From NCBI GenBank assembly GCA_022747635.1, contig JAKTNV010000001.1, forward strand, positions 35,913,351-35,977,350: 64,000 nucleotides of DNA, given 5' to 3'. Below are positions 39,093 through 51,489 of the stretch, piece by piece. Under the pieces are notes generated by a model. It was given only the letters and a program-made list of their open reading frames with translations, was not told the origin of the DNA and made no database searches. The stretch's first letter is position 1. Each line of letters starts with the position of its first letter. The DNA is from Hetaerina americana. Lineage: Eukaryota; Arthropoda; Insecta; Odonata; Calopterygidae. The translations under genes and the position numbers were made by a program.

Positions 39093-39119
39093 CACTATGC
39101 AATGGAAAAAACAATAATA

Positions 39120-40100
39120 AGAAAGTCTTTATCTACCCTAGCTTCATTCATCAATCTTCCACAAAAAAATTTCCAAAACAAAAAAAGCAAAATCAACCAC
39201 TTTTTCCATTGTTCCACCGCTATTTTCATTTTGGACACATAATCCTCAATTAAATGCTCTCTGTTATCTCAACCAAGCACGACAGCTCCTCAGAGATGAA
39301 TCTAATTTCTGAGCTACCTGAAAGATAGTTTGGTGACTTGTGAAGCATTTCATAAAGAGCTAATTACAACGTGGCATGAACAGAAGTATTAATGTTCACT
39401 AGCGTTCCGCAAAGGTTATCCAAAAGTGGTATGTTTAAAGTGACCACACGGAATTAAATTAAAGAAAAAGACTAAATTCGCAAGCATCAATTTTAACGTG
39501 ATCAATGAAGTACATCAAATAATGTTGGCATACTACAATTTGATTTAAAAGCTATTCATTACAATAACGTCTCATAATATGAAAAAAAAGAAAACTGAAT
39601 ATTTATGAATTACCCGAGGCGTTTTTGCAATGTTTTTTTAAATGTTTATAGTTCATAAAAAGATATTTGAATTCGGAAAATTTACATTCCAAGAGCCAAG
39701 AATTAATGACAAGACTTTGATCAATAGCATTAAAAAGTGAACAAATGTAAAACACCGAAGAAAATTTTTATTACGAAAGTTTTGATAAAGGTTTTTATAA
39801 TTGGCCGGCCAACGAGAGCTCGCATTTCCAAGGCAGCAAAATCAAAATTTCTCCTAATATGAATCAGTCTTATATGAATCAGTCTCATTAATGGAACCTG
39901 ATATTTCAACTCATTTAGTAATAGCATTTTTATAAATTAAATATTGAAATCTGTTAATAAAAGGAAAATATAAATAGAGAATGTTATACATTATTATAGT
40001 TTCCGTCCGATCTTACAAAAACTTTTCGATAGCCTGAAAAAAATGGAAAGTTTTAAATGAATGCAATGGTGGATGGCGTAACTTGGTGAAACTCCTTCAT
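39120..40100. other. AT-rich DNA, no gene recognised
   Basis: Contains a tandem of TATGAATCAGTCT at about 39868-39892 and otherwise unique AT-rich sequence. No gene was seen. Confidence 0.45.
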
Positions 40101-40104
40101 GATC

Positions 40105-40248
40105 CGTAGAAAATATAGCACCCTGCTATTCTACAAAATATAACTTTATTGCGACCGGTTTCTATACAGAGTATCATCATCTGGGTGTATCGAAACCGGT
40201 CGTAATAAATTTATATTTTTGATATAGGTGAGTGTTACCTTTTCCACG
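40105..40248. repeat. fold-back MITE-like element, copy 2 (ACCGGTTTCG core)
   Basis: Inverted arms of about 60 bp flank a short loop near 40165-40183. The core GACCGGTTTC (left) and GAAACCGGTC (right) is perfect. It continues outward through CTATACA/TGTATCG inside the loop and ATTGCG, AAAATATAA and GAAAA outside, with scattered mismatches. No coding capacity. It shares the ACCGGTTTCG core, the AT-rich outer arms and a loop containing CATCATC (GATGATG on the other strand) with the element at 3700-3895. Arms further out are not alike, so the two belong to related subfamilies. Confidence 0.75.
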
Positions 40249-40249
40249 C

Positions 40250-42480
40250 AACGTTATACATGAACATTGATTATAAATTATCACACTCGATAGCTTAGCG
40301 ATACTTCGTGGAGTACTAATAAGGTGGGATGGCTAGCAAAAACGTAAAATGCAATTAATTTTTAATGATCAGAAATATTAAATACTTGATTTCGGTCGTT
40401 GCTAATAAAACGGGTGACATATGCAATGAAATTCACGAAGGGAGAAAACAATGAAGCCGACGCTTGGGCAGAGGATGCTTCAAGAAAAATTGAGGACGGA
40501 CACCTAAAAAATATGCATAATGAGATTCTAGGGCAGCAGTAAAGGCAGGAAGAGATAGTTTGCATACCTGTAACATATACATGTTAGGAACGCGCACTAC
40601 CAAAGAGATCCCGCAGGAGATGGAACGGAGAAGAAAGCGGTGTAGAATAAAAAGTAAATTAGGGAGAACCAGCGGGAGGGAAAAACAAACAATGGTACTT
40701 GCGAGGTCCAGTTAAAACAAAAATTAAATAAAATAAACATTTAGAGGAACAGAAGAGGCAGAAAATAAACGCGTTTCTTGATGTAAGCCACTCAATCTTG
40801 GGATAGGGTCGACGAGGAACGAAAGAAGTTAAGTGTCATCATTTGGAAATAAAATCGACTGGTGACACAGAAAAGAGTGCCAATATAGAAACAGAAAGTT
40901 TTGCTATGTTTCATAACAAATGCCAGCTGAGGAATGTAAGTCAAATAATACATTCTAGGAAAAACCCGAAGAAGGAAGAGTCATGTAGTACCAGAGAGAG
41001 AAATCATCAAATCAACTATGCCCATGTTCGGTCGGCTTTTATGATTCGATAGCAAATATGCCATTATGAGAAGTTTTTCAAACTAAAGGAACCACATTCG
41101 TATGACTGCTTAATATTATCTTACGGAAATGCCTAGAGGAAACGAAAAAAATGTATCAAATATAGATATACCGCTAGAACGAAATAAATCTAGGCAGTTT
41201 TTTAATGTTCTATTTTAAAATAGCCTTGTAGGCTACTTAGAAGAGGCTACAGCGCTGAAATCCAAAATTTACCCATTTAAATTATATGTCCGGAAGACAA
41301 AGCCTTGAAACCTAATTGAAAACTTTGAGCTGGACAGAGCAATTATGTACACATACATTATTAACATGATATAATGTCAATACTAATACAGCATAACTGT
41401 TTACCAGATATAACACCACTATATTCTGTAATAATAAAATAAATGCAATTTAAATACCTATGACGAATCAATAGATAGATTCATCATGACAGAAGAATTT
41501 CGAAGGAATACTTTTAGTACAAATATGAATAACATTTTGTGAAATTTCATAGTTTTCGAGCGATGGCATTTGAAACTATTAAAATTGAATTAGAAAACTG
41601 TCTTCATTGGAAAGAATGCATCGTTTTGGCACGCATTGTAATGGCATTCCAATTTAGATGACAGAAATGAAATGTCTATAAAAATTTAATAAAACAGAAT
41701 CATAACTGTGCTAAAAAGCATGCATCACGTGCATGATAAAACTGCTTTAACTTATTTGCATTTGAAATTTTTATTCCATCATTTGGATACAGGAGAAAAC
41801 TATTGAATAAGAATTAAGAATATTTACTTTTTGGAGAGAAAAAAATCCCATGCAACATTACCAACCAAATCACTTAAATATTATCACAGACTAATAAAAT
41901 AAATTAAAATATAATGAGCGATAAGCAGTTTCACCAAATATTTGTTCATGCAAAATTTATACAGAAAATAATTTATACCAATTTATAATGGCGTTGAATT
42001 TTGATATTTTGATAGACGCATTTAACTAGATTGAATGCAAGTTGCAACAGAGAGAGAGAGAGAGCGAATCGTCGTAAAAATATACAAACAAAAACATATA
42101 TGCAGCCCAAAATATAGAAGATGAAATTTATTAATTAAATCAGAATATTAAGGAAACTTTCATTTAGATGCCCCGACAAACCTTCGAAACCAAAAACTTC
42201 TTTTTTTCATTGATTGATGAATACGGATTTTGATAAACTGCTTGGCAGTATACTTTAAACCAAAAATGGCACAGTGACTAGACATGACAAAAGCACGAAA
42301 TCGCAGTCACGCGTGTGCAACTAAAACTTGTGCGTGCGTTAACATGTAACCACATGACTTTTACCATTTTGCATGCCTTCGCGCCCGTCATTTAGTTTTC
42401 TACTTTTGAACTAATTTCATGCGCAATACATAAGCGGAAAAATTTCCCTACGCCCCTGACCTGAAAACAAATAACTTCTA
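40250..42480. other. AT-rich DNA, no gene recognised
   Basis: A GA dinucleotide run (about 8 units) lies at 42049-42064. Otherwise AT-rich sequence with short frames (40362-40565 on -, 40843-41052 on +) that show no recognisable domain. Confidence 0.45.
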
Positions 42481-42484
42481 AGCC

Positions 42485-43440
42485 TTGAAACCGTTAAAAA
42501 GAGATTAGGCGCCTTTGAATACCCCGGGGGGAGTAGCTCCAAGACAATCAAGCATCAAACTCATTTTTGGCCACACTCAAAGAGTACTTCCGTCACACCC
42601 CGCACGCCGCTTAACTGATGACGTCCCACTCAAAACGCCGCATTGTTGATGACAGTCAACAATGCGCCCACCCTTTCGACCCAGGCTTCTCGGACTTCCT
42701 TTCTCTCACCCGTCAAATCCGACACAAACTCCCTTGCGTGCGCCGGCCGGCAAGAACGGGCTCTCACCCCCATCCTTTCTCCTGCATCGTCACTGGGCGA
42801 AGAGGGCACCGAGGGGGGCGAAGGGAGGGCAGGAGGAGAGAGGAGGGAGGGAGGGATCGGCAGGGATTAGCCACGGCAGCGACGTAATGAATATGTGGAA
42901 CGGACAATGGGAGCCGTCCTCCCCAGCACGTCCTCCTCCGCTTGGGGCCCCGATCTCGCCTCCTTCACCGTCCGGAGATCTTCCGCCCCATCCCCCCCAC
43001 CCGCCCGAAACACACGCCTACTGACGACGACGCAAAGCGCCCGGAAAACAAGGGCGAGACGAAGGACCGGCCCTTTTGCGTCGCCTCCCCTCGCCCCCAC
43101 CTACCCTTCCCCAGCTTCGCCACGATTCCAACCCCCTCACCCCCCACCGGAACAAAAGCTGCGACCCACCCGCTGCCTCCCCTCTCTGCATCCCGCCCCT
43201 GGCGACCTGTTCCACTCGCTCCGCGGGGCAGAATTGGGGGCGAGGCCCGCACGTGATTAACAAAGGGACCTGTCTGCTTCACCGGCACTTCGCCCTCGGT
43301 GTGGCGGGGCGAGTTTGGAAGGCAGCGTGGGCGGAGAGAGGGAAAGTGAGTGGGTGGTGGTGGTGGGAGGGCAACCTATCCTCCTGGAGAGAATTACACT
43401 TACGTGATAGAAAGTCGGCGGTGACCGCGTGAAATTGAGG
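42485..43440. other. largest GC-rich island of the window
   Basis: CpG-rich throughout, with C-rich and G-rich blocks alternating. Up to six overlapping open frames occur on both strands, rich in P, R, S and G and without a domain, so composition explains them. It contains the G-quadruplex-type run at 42845-42865. It may be a regulatory or promoter region of a gene outside or spanning the window, but no transcription signal can be pointed to. Confidence 0.45.
42845..42865 (+). other. G-quadruplex-type motif
   Basis: Four GGG runs at 42845-42847, 42849-42851, 42853-42855 and 42863-42865, with loops of 1, 1 and 7 nt, fit the G3+N1-7 rule. Further G-runs lie just upstream at 42813-42829. Formation in vivo is inference. 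Confidence 0.6.
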
Positions 43441-43449
43441 CCATAATAT

Positions 43450-46400
43450 TAAACGCCGTAAATGATAATAATAAGCCGAATGATAATTGACGACATGCGT
43501 CCATTCCATTTTCCTCGTCCATTACTCCTTACCGCAAGTATGGGACGCTACACGTGCCTGCCAACAGGGGACATGATTTCAGTAGAAATAGAACAACACT
43601 TTGATCGATTCTTTGCTGTTTCCGAGTCACTGCACCTTCAAACCACTAATATAGGTCAATCATTCTGGAACCGCCTTCGTTGGCCTTAGTCTGGGGTGTG
43701 GGCGGAGAGAAAGGGAAAGGAGGAAAATTGTCGGCGATGGTGGGAGCACTGTCACTCCTCCGGGCGTCGATTGATCCGATTTAATTATTATCGGGAGGGG
43801 TTAGGTCGACGAGGAGAATGAAGAAAAAGGCGAAAAAAAACAAAGAACGACTTTAAACTAAAAAAGATAATCTTCTTTTGTAGCCCAACGAGAGCTCTCC
43901 TTCTCCTCAGGGCCTTAATACATTCCTGCACAATGAAAATATATGACTTTACAAGCACGCATTAAGTTATTAAAGGGAATGGTTTGTGAACAAATACAAA
44001 ATCATAACTCATCATTGTCATTTGAATACAGTTTTCGCAGTCCCAGAAAGTTCTGATAATCCGTGCCAGTAAAAGCTCTAAACTTCAAAATATTAGCTTG
44101 AATGATTTTAGGTTTGGACAAAAAAAAGGATCACTGTTCTAATGCTGGAGCCATGAAAAAACCAATTCAAACTCAAGAATTGATACCATGGCAAAATTGA
44201 TGAAAAGAGAAAAATGCGGTCTTTCCTACATCCATAGCCAACGAAGGCTTCTGGTCAGCTGTGGGGTATGGAGAGATTGAAGGAGATATCGTGTTCGGGT
44301 ACCATTTGATTACTGCGTAACCTTGTCTGCGGGAGAGAAGGGTCCGTCAAATTGTTACAGTGAATTGAAATTAGACGGGGTGCTCTAAGACCATGTCTCG
44401 ATTCACGGAATGGAGGGCGAGGCGAATGAAATTAGAGAGCAGATGCCCCACTAGTCCAGGCCAATACACCACGCAAGTCATGGCCAAGCACCACGCGGGG
44501 TAGTCAAGAACCATATGCTATGAATGAGAATAAAACTTGGCATCAAATTCTTTAAAGTACGAAATTACTTTCTTGAAACCTCATGTTATGATGGCGTATG
44601 GTACTGACAAATGAACACAGGATAATTGATAAAGATTATTTTAATTTTAATGTATTCAAATAAATCCCATGAATGGTCAATATTTCATCCCAAGTTCAAG
44701 GCTAGCATGCAAATTACGTAACTATTAATGGTTTAAAAGCAAAAAAGGCATGACTAGTTCACTCGTAACGCAAGGAGGGAGGATGGGAGGAGAGACACAG
44801 AGCGTAACTCCACGCTACAGACGGGAAGCGGGGGTTATCAGGATCCCAAAATCGCATTGCGTTATTCTTAAGTGGCCATTCAGGGGAACGCCGGGGAGTT
44901 ACAATGGGGAGAGAAACTACACCCTTCCCTTTTTCACAGCATCTCTCCCGTCTCCTCACGGGTGGACGTGCTCCTACCGCACAAAATCCCTTCTATCCCA
45001 CCACTTCTTCTCGATCCGTGAGCGCTTGCGATCCACGCCCTCCGGGCCGGGGATAACCCCTCCTGTGTGTACTCCCTCAAATGAATTTCACGATCGAAAG
45101 GAGAAGGGTCACAAACTCAGGGGCTGAGAGGAATGCACACCGCAGCTAACGACAGTGATTTCATCAAAGGCCACATACAGGTACACTCCGTCAAACGTGA
45201 GAGATGAAAGATGACTTGGAGTTGTTGGCCAGCCATTAGGGCAGGCGATCGACAGCTGGGGTCATTTGCATGATTAGGCATTGATTGGGTAATTTTGGGG
45301 AAGCTTGGTGTTTTTTAGAATGGAGGAAAATGATGGGAGGGATCTGTCGTCACCTGATCTGCCGCAAACTGCTCTTAACTGAAGGCGCCAAGAGGTCACA
45401 CATTTTACGATCCAGTCATCGAACGATGAGAAACTTCCATTCCCCATTCAAAACATTATTTGAGCAAGACCTGCCGTGATTCAATCTTTGACTCATGGAT
45501 AGGAAGCTATTACAGTAGCTAGTAGTAAAGCTCTCTAGATACAGGCATAGTTAACTATGTCGACCAGATCTTCGGGATTGCGGAATCTAACAAAGCAGGA
45601 CGTGTGCGAAATGGAGGAAGAAAGAGGGAAAAACAAGAAATATGCGGTGACTCACCTGGAGTATCATTATGTGGATTGTTTTTCGTGTGAATGTACATCT
45701 ACCCAAACATTAAGCCCAACTAGTGAATTGCGCATCCCTCAGCGTTTAGCGGTGAACTAGGTGTACAAAAGTCAATGAAAATCAATTTCGTGGAGTTTGA
45801 TGAATCGAGAATATGTGAATCAAAATGCAACTTTAAAGTTAGGCTACGGATTAATTACATTTTGCCATCAAATATCATCGGATGAATCTTTAAGGTTTTA
45901 AAATGGTGTCAGAAATATGGTTTTAAATTTTGTTCGAGATTTCGGTGGATATTGGAATTTTTAATAGGTGCTCCATTGATAATATTAAAAATTGCGTGAA
46001 ATCATGCATTCGGAATCGTATATAAAATTCTCACTGTTGTAAACATCCCTCCATTGTCTTTAAAATCCATTCGATCTTATAGAGGCTGTTTAAATAAAGT
46101 AGCCATGCATTATCTCAAGATGCTGGGCTGGTGATGTAGGCCAACGATATTCCACTAACATTATTCAAGGTATCCGCACATTCGATGAATAGACGCCTCA
46201 TCTATCGCATTTATAGATCTTACGGATAAGTGCCTGGTTAGAGTGTGGATATTTACCAGCATCGCTCCGGGTTTGTTTTGTTTTCTAACCCTGTGAGACT
46301 GGCGATGAGCCGACTTCATGGTAGAAAATCGCAGGCATCATTGTAAATTTCAACACTCCGTGCCTACTACAGCGTTAGTGGACAAAGCATCGCCACGGTC

Positions 46401-46650
46401 CGGGAGGAACAACTTCAATGACCGGGTCAACGGAGACTTACTTTCCGTCAACTTCCCAAGACCACTGGGCATAACGAAATGGATGAGGAGATATGAGGAA
46501 ACTGGAGGGAATGGATGAGGGGAAATCCGGACCGGGTGACAAATGGAAAAATAAGTTATTGGTCCCAGAGACATGTTTTTACACTCAGAGGAGACATTAG
46601 GCGATCTATTGTCCGTTTTATTTTGATTCCGGCCTCACCCCCATCCACCC
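43450..46650. other. mixed DNA with a GC-richer patch, no gene recognised
   Basis: A GC-richer patch at 44740-45130 carries a 125-codon open frame (44750-45127, +) with no recognisable domain and a competing frame on -. Frames at 45285-45479, 45557-45760 and 46318-46518 are likewise unassigned. Confidence 0.4.
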
Positions 46651-46657
46651 CTCAAAT

Positions 46658-46758
<101 letters not shown>

Positions 46759-46799
46759 CTATGAGAGTGTGTGTGTATATATTTTTATTCACACACACA

Positions 46800-47985
46800 T
46801 ACGCATTTATTTGAGTCTGTTATCCTCACCACTCCGACCGCCACGCACCAATCCATCAACGAAGGGAAATCAATAAAAGTCGACGCTCACTGGGAAACAT
46901 TTTAGGCGGCCGATGTTTTGCCAAAGCTTATATTTTCTTTATTTTTCATTTTCAACGCTTCTCGTCACGAATGAGAAATAAAAAGGCTTCCGAGGGATCG
47001 AGGCTTAGCGGAGGTTATCAATACTTTTGAGCACCTACATTCACGAATCCAGTCGATCAATCATCAATCCCTGGCAGAGAAATATCCATCGTGCCTCGCA
47101 TTCTTCGGCAAATAACCACACCACTGAGAGACTCATTCGGTGAAAACGCACATGCATGCGTTTTGCATTAATGCAGTAATTTGTTAGACAGGCAATAACG
47201 ATTTGTCATTTTATATCTTAGTTTCAATTTTCCGCTTTAAAATACTCCGAGCGCCAATTAAAATAACTGAAACTTGGGTCCGGCTTGTCGTAAGAGCATG
47301 GTGACGCTGGGAAAAAAACATATAGCAAGGTATTTGATGCGATGTTTATTCTTGTATGCAAAAGACTGAAAGCTTTGAAAACTTAATGATAACCAAATCG
47401 TTTATTAGTTTCAATGCAGTTGGTGCTTAAATACAATGTAAAGCACTTTTAATAATTCTTTTAGAGCAGATCTATAAACTACCCACTCCTACGGATGCAA
47501 ATGGAGAAGTTTACCATTACCTGATAAACACACCGACCACTAATTACTTTTCGAACAGCAAACGGGAAATGAATTTATCCACAGGTTGAAATAATGTGGA
47601 ACGCTTATTGCTAGCGTAAAGGTTTACCCGATGGATTCATTTAGAGTATTACGAGTAGAAAAACGCGTATTTAGCTTCATCTGGAAAATAGTTTAAAAGG
47701 CGAACAATTCAACGAGTATCAATTTAATCTTCCAGGCATGGTACATCGGAACTCATTACATCCAATCACAACTTATAAAAACGATTAGGGGTTGATTATA
47801 TATTTTCTGCAAATATATGCGGGGAAATATTTCAGGATTTGAAGTATTGTTCCGAATATGGGTTCGGAATGGACCGTTTTGACAAGTGATGGAAGCATAA
47901 GTATTCGTCATAGGCTTTTAAGTGAGAACAATATGACTGTGAATATAGTTTCAACATATATAACTAGTACAAGCAGAATGTATTT
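46800..47985. other. AT-rich DNA, no gene recognised
   Basis: Only short frames are present. No repeat or RNA gene was recognised. Confidence 0.45.
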
Positions 47986-47989
47986 GTAT

Positions 47990-48890
47990 TCTTCGAGGAT
48001 TTAGAGAAGGCACATAACAGAGTAAACAGGGAATAAGCAAATGAAATTTTGCAGAAGGACAGTGTAGAGTGAATAGATTAATGACTTATCCGAAAGTTGT
48101 ACATGTCTCAGACTGCAGAAGTGCGTGCGGTGGCTAGGAAGAAAAAAAATAAGACAGGGGTGCCCATTACCGTGCATGATTTTCAATGTACTCGTATACT
48201 TGAAGGAAATGTTAAAATAGGAATAGAAAGAACTAGAGGTAGGAATGAATGTCGCTGGAGACTATATAAAATCAGCTAGGTTTGCGAATTATCAAGCTTT
48301 TATTAGTCATGGGTTAGTTAGAGGAGAAATTCTGCAGATCAGTCAGATTTTTGGATGATCAAGGGTTAGTTTACCAGTCAGCTAAAGGTATACAATCATA
48401 ATTAAGTAGCACAATGCAGAACCAATGGCACAGGACGAGATGTTACTTCATCGTAAGAAACCAAAGGTGAAAAGAACTTCAAAACGTAGGTACGAAACAC
48501 TGAATCTGAGAAACATAAAATGGACAAGGTCAAACAGTTTCTCTATTTGGGTGGTGTTTTTTTTAAAACAATTGAGTGAGATGAAGACGCGCCTACAAAG
48601 GTATGAAAAGTGATGAAGTCCCCTAATGTAAAGATGTTCAGAAAAGACTTGCGAAAACTTTAATATGGAGCGTAGTTTGGTATGACACCGAAACTTGGTC
48701 CTTGAAGCTGGAGGAAAAACGCAGATTGTCTTTCGAGATGTGGGCAAGTAAAAGGATAAAAAAAATTAAATAGAATGAAAGGTAAAAGAGGGATGAATTT
48801 ATAGGTATGTTAGAGAAAATAGAAGATCAACGGGAAATATTCAAAGAAGATAAGACTGACTTTTCCACTTTTCACAAACGATTTAATATT
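47990..48890 (+). pseudogene. RTE-like LINE, decayed reverse transcriptase and C-terminal region
   Basis: Across frames the + strand reads FEDLEKAHNRVNRE (near 47990), IRQGCPLP (near 48150), then a segment ending RFANYQAFISHG, and later KTLIWSVVWYDTETWSLK with RRLSFEMWASKRIKKIK and IGMLEKIEDQREI. In RTE-type LINEs these match 'DLEKAFD.V', 'VRQGCPLSP..FN', the catalytic 'FADD' box (here FANY, so both Asp are lost) and the 'SV.LYG.ETW.L...R.L.FEMW..R' tail. Stops and frameshifts are frequent, so the copy is dead. Confidence 0.7.
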
Positions 48891-48899
48891 TGGGCCACA

Positions 48900-51160
48900 T
48901 CCCGCGTCAGGGGAAACTGCTCTTAAATTAACATTCTGGTTTTATTTAAGCGTAAACATTAAAAGTTCTATCTTTACATAATACAAGAGCTGAAGTATTT
49001 TTAGCAGAATATCAAAATTTAACGGAATATTTTTAACCTTTTATATTCGGTTACAATGCCTAGTTTTTTATATGAAGTAATAATACTTCCGTTCGCACCT
49101 GCAAGGGATTTCATTTCGTTCGAGTTAAGCCTGCACCCGAATAGCAAGATTGCATTAAAATGCCACTAACAGATTCATTTCACACTTCATTTCAAAAATT
49201 CATAGCACAAATATTTTAGCAAACTACCTCGAATGACGATGAATAGACAAATAACAGATCTTCTGTTTTGTTGTTAGGCGTCGTGTCGACATTTTCGTAA
49301 ATAAGTCGGCACAGTAAAATTTAAAACGTCGGTAAATTGTTGATGATCTAATATACTGCCTTTCAGGAAGCTTACAGAACTTTATTAAATATTATCGATG
49401 GCACGTTTAGTCAAACGTTCCAAAACCGAAAAATGTTATGCCCCTAAGAGATGGCGTTAAAATTATTAAAAGATGAAGTTAGGCCGAACGTCGAATTAAG
49501 AAAGAATAACGACTTCTTTACATATGCAAATATTTCATAGATATAAATTTTTTCAGAGGAATTTCCTTAAAATGGATAATATAAAACATGAGACCTAAAT
49601 AGCATTACCTACTTTTGCATCAAGATGGGAATCACCCAAATTGGAGTTGTAGATAAACTTTGAAATGGGGACCACTGAAATGGTGTGGAATAATGCAACA
49701 GGATATAAATAATTCCGAGAGTTACAGCTGACATTTAAGCTAACAAACCTACGTCGTAGAAATTGGGTATTATAATTTTTTTGACATCTATTTTTTTCTC
49801 ACAAGCTTCTTAACGCAAATCTATTCGGTCAAGTTCCACTCGCCATTTTACCGGATCAGCGAAAATTTTAAAAGGAGAAAGATCAGTCGAATTTCCACCT
49901 TTTATTTTTCAAGGATTTGAGGAGAAGAGACCGTTCACCAGGTGAAATGAGGAAAGAGATCCAGGGGAGAAGGAAATTCCATGCTTCGCAAATCCTTCGA
50001 TTTATTTTCCAAGCATTATTGATGGCGAAAGGGAATGGAATTTAGGGCCATTGGATTCCATGAATGCTCCAAATTGGAATTATTATCTGCGAAATATATC
50101 ACTGATAGCGTTTGTTTTCCTTTTTAATGGGAGCTCCCGATCAACTTTATGGAGCAGTGAATCCAGAGTAATCACAGAAACGAAATCACCAGCAATAAAA
50201 CATCTGGTCTCCTACTAACCGGACAGTAACTTTTTGATTGATAGTTCTTGCTAATGCAAAAGGGTATTCCAACATTAAAATAGTACATTTGGCAGTAGTT
50301 CCAAAAGCTGCTCTTTGGAAGTCACTGTTAGGAGTCACAATTAACGAAAACGCATCGTAATTTTATACACGGTGCACTTATTTTAATGATGAATAATGAC
50401 AGGTATATGGGATCAAATAAATAAAGTTATCCTTAGGCAAAATTTGATCAAATTAATGCCAAATAGAGCAAGGCATCACAGTAGATTGACTTCATAGCTG
50501 CTAGTTTATGGAAAGCTATGATTTTTGGCCATTTTTGTCCTATGATCTAGCTCAATCTATAACAATTTAGCAATTTTCTGTTTTTCCTATTATGTGCCTC
50601 GCCAAATTACTCGATAAGTAGTCCGTATATTAACCCTAGGATACAAGTTTCTGAATACTGAATGATTTCTCCAGCTTCTGAGTAAGTTTCTGTAATATTA
50701 CATCATATGGAATAATTAAGTCGTAAAGAAGGGTATTACAGCCAATAACGGGAGTAGCGTAAGTTATAAAAAATGTTGTCGTTTAATTCCACTGGTAAAC
50801 ACGAGTAAAGAATCGTTTCTAGATATTTAATGGTAGCATCCTCGTGCTCCGAGGAGTAAATAACACTATCGATATCGCCATTTCACATTCCAAATGGGGA
50901 AGTTCGAAAGGTAATTGATCTGCTATTTCAGATCAGCGACGTGACAGGAAAGTAACGCATTGCCCATTTCTCCAAAGACATGGAAGGTACTTTCGCCGTT
51001 TCATTTGGTCATTTAGGGGTGTAAAAATTGGATCTTTTACAGCAGCAATATCTAGAGTCTGATTATTCCCCATATTATAAAAACGAATAAAATCATTTGT
51101 AAAAATTTGGCGACTTGTGATCTGCATTATCTATCGTATCCAGGTCACCAGGAAAAACCT
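48900..51160. other. AT-rich DNA, no gene recognised
   Basis: No convincing gene, repeat or RNA feature was found in this 2.2 kb stretch. Confidence 0.45.
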
Positions 51161-51164
51161 TTTT

Positions 51165-51480
51165 GGGGGATCGAGATGGTATGGGGGCTAACGTACTGGC
51201 TTCCCACCAAGAGGACCCCGGTTCAAATCCCGGCGGTGTTGAATATTTTTCAGAGGTATCTCGATCCCTACTTGAAGTACTTTGTGAAGGGCACTTTGAG
51301 TGAGTACGCCGTCCGTCGGATGGGACGTTAAGCTGTTGACCCCTTGGCGCCTTTCGTAAAGAGTAGGCTAATGCCGACGCCGGGTTTCTCTCCACCCTTC
51401 ATCCTTTCCTGTCCATCCCCTATGGCCAAATGACCTCAGCTTTCGGTTGCCCCCCCTAAAATACTACCACTACTGCGTAA
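51165..51480 (+). repeat. tRNA-derived SINE with long body and TAC-rich tail
   Basis: Starting near GGGATCGAGATGG, the region 51176-51190 is A-box-like. GGTTCAAATCC (51220-51230) is a near-perfect B box. The anticodon-loop position reads CTTCCCA, suggesting a glycine-type tRNA ancestor, though the anticodon stem is poor. A body of about 220 bp follows, including GTCGGATGGGACGTTAAGC and GTAGGCTAATGCCGACGCC. It ends with ATACTACCACTACTGCG, a TAC-type tail. A second TAC run at 51710-51737 may be part of another copy. There is no protein-coding capacity. Confidence 0.75.
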
Positions 51481-51489
51481 GAAATTCAC

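Larger units (their letters stand above)
37080..39115 (+). pseudogene. CR1/Jockey-like non-LTR retrotransposon, decayed
   Basis: In order on +, across many stops and frameshifts: a pre-RT linker (DLRKVLSES, IAENLNENQKN, KASLLNSIFKNVFS near 37400-37440); NVTPILK near 37678; LTTISFKVTKYIVSS near 37740; NQHGSEKGNSCETQLAHL near 37830; YFKNDNDKECYRKLLTKL near 37960; RSPQGSATGLLLL near 38105-38143; the catalytic box as FSDDAVAYR near 38195; then the post-RT region KPHLEYVSSIWDPHE, QRRGARSV near 38620-38740 and SFFSRTI near 38965. These correspond to the RT fingers, palm and thumb of CR1/Jockey-type LINEs. The usual F-A-D-D box has Ser for Ala. No endonuclease domain is visible, so the copy is 5'-truncated. 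A short GGAGGAGGAAAT tandem sits at 38497-38545. Confidence 0.85.

Noticed and set aside
42618..43432. Several overlapping 75-121-codon frames in the GC-rich island
   Set aside because: Six frames are open across the same bases on both strands, with P/R/S/G-rich translations and no domain. The GC-rich composition accounts for them.
51176..51250. tRNA-Gly gene
   Set aside because: The A and B boxes are present, but the anticodon and acceptor stems do not pair well, and a SINE body with a tail follows directly.
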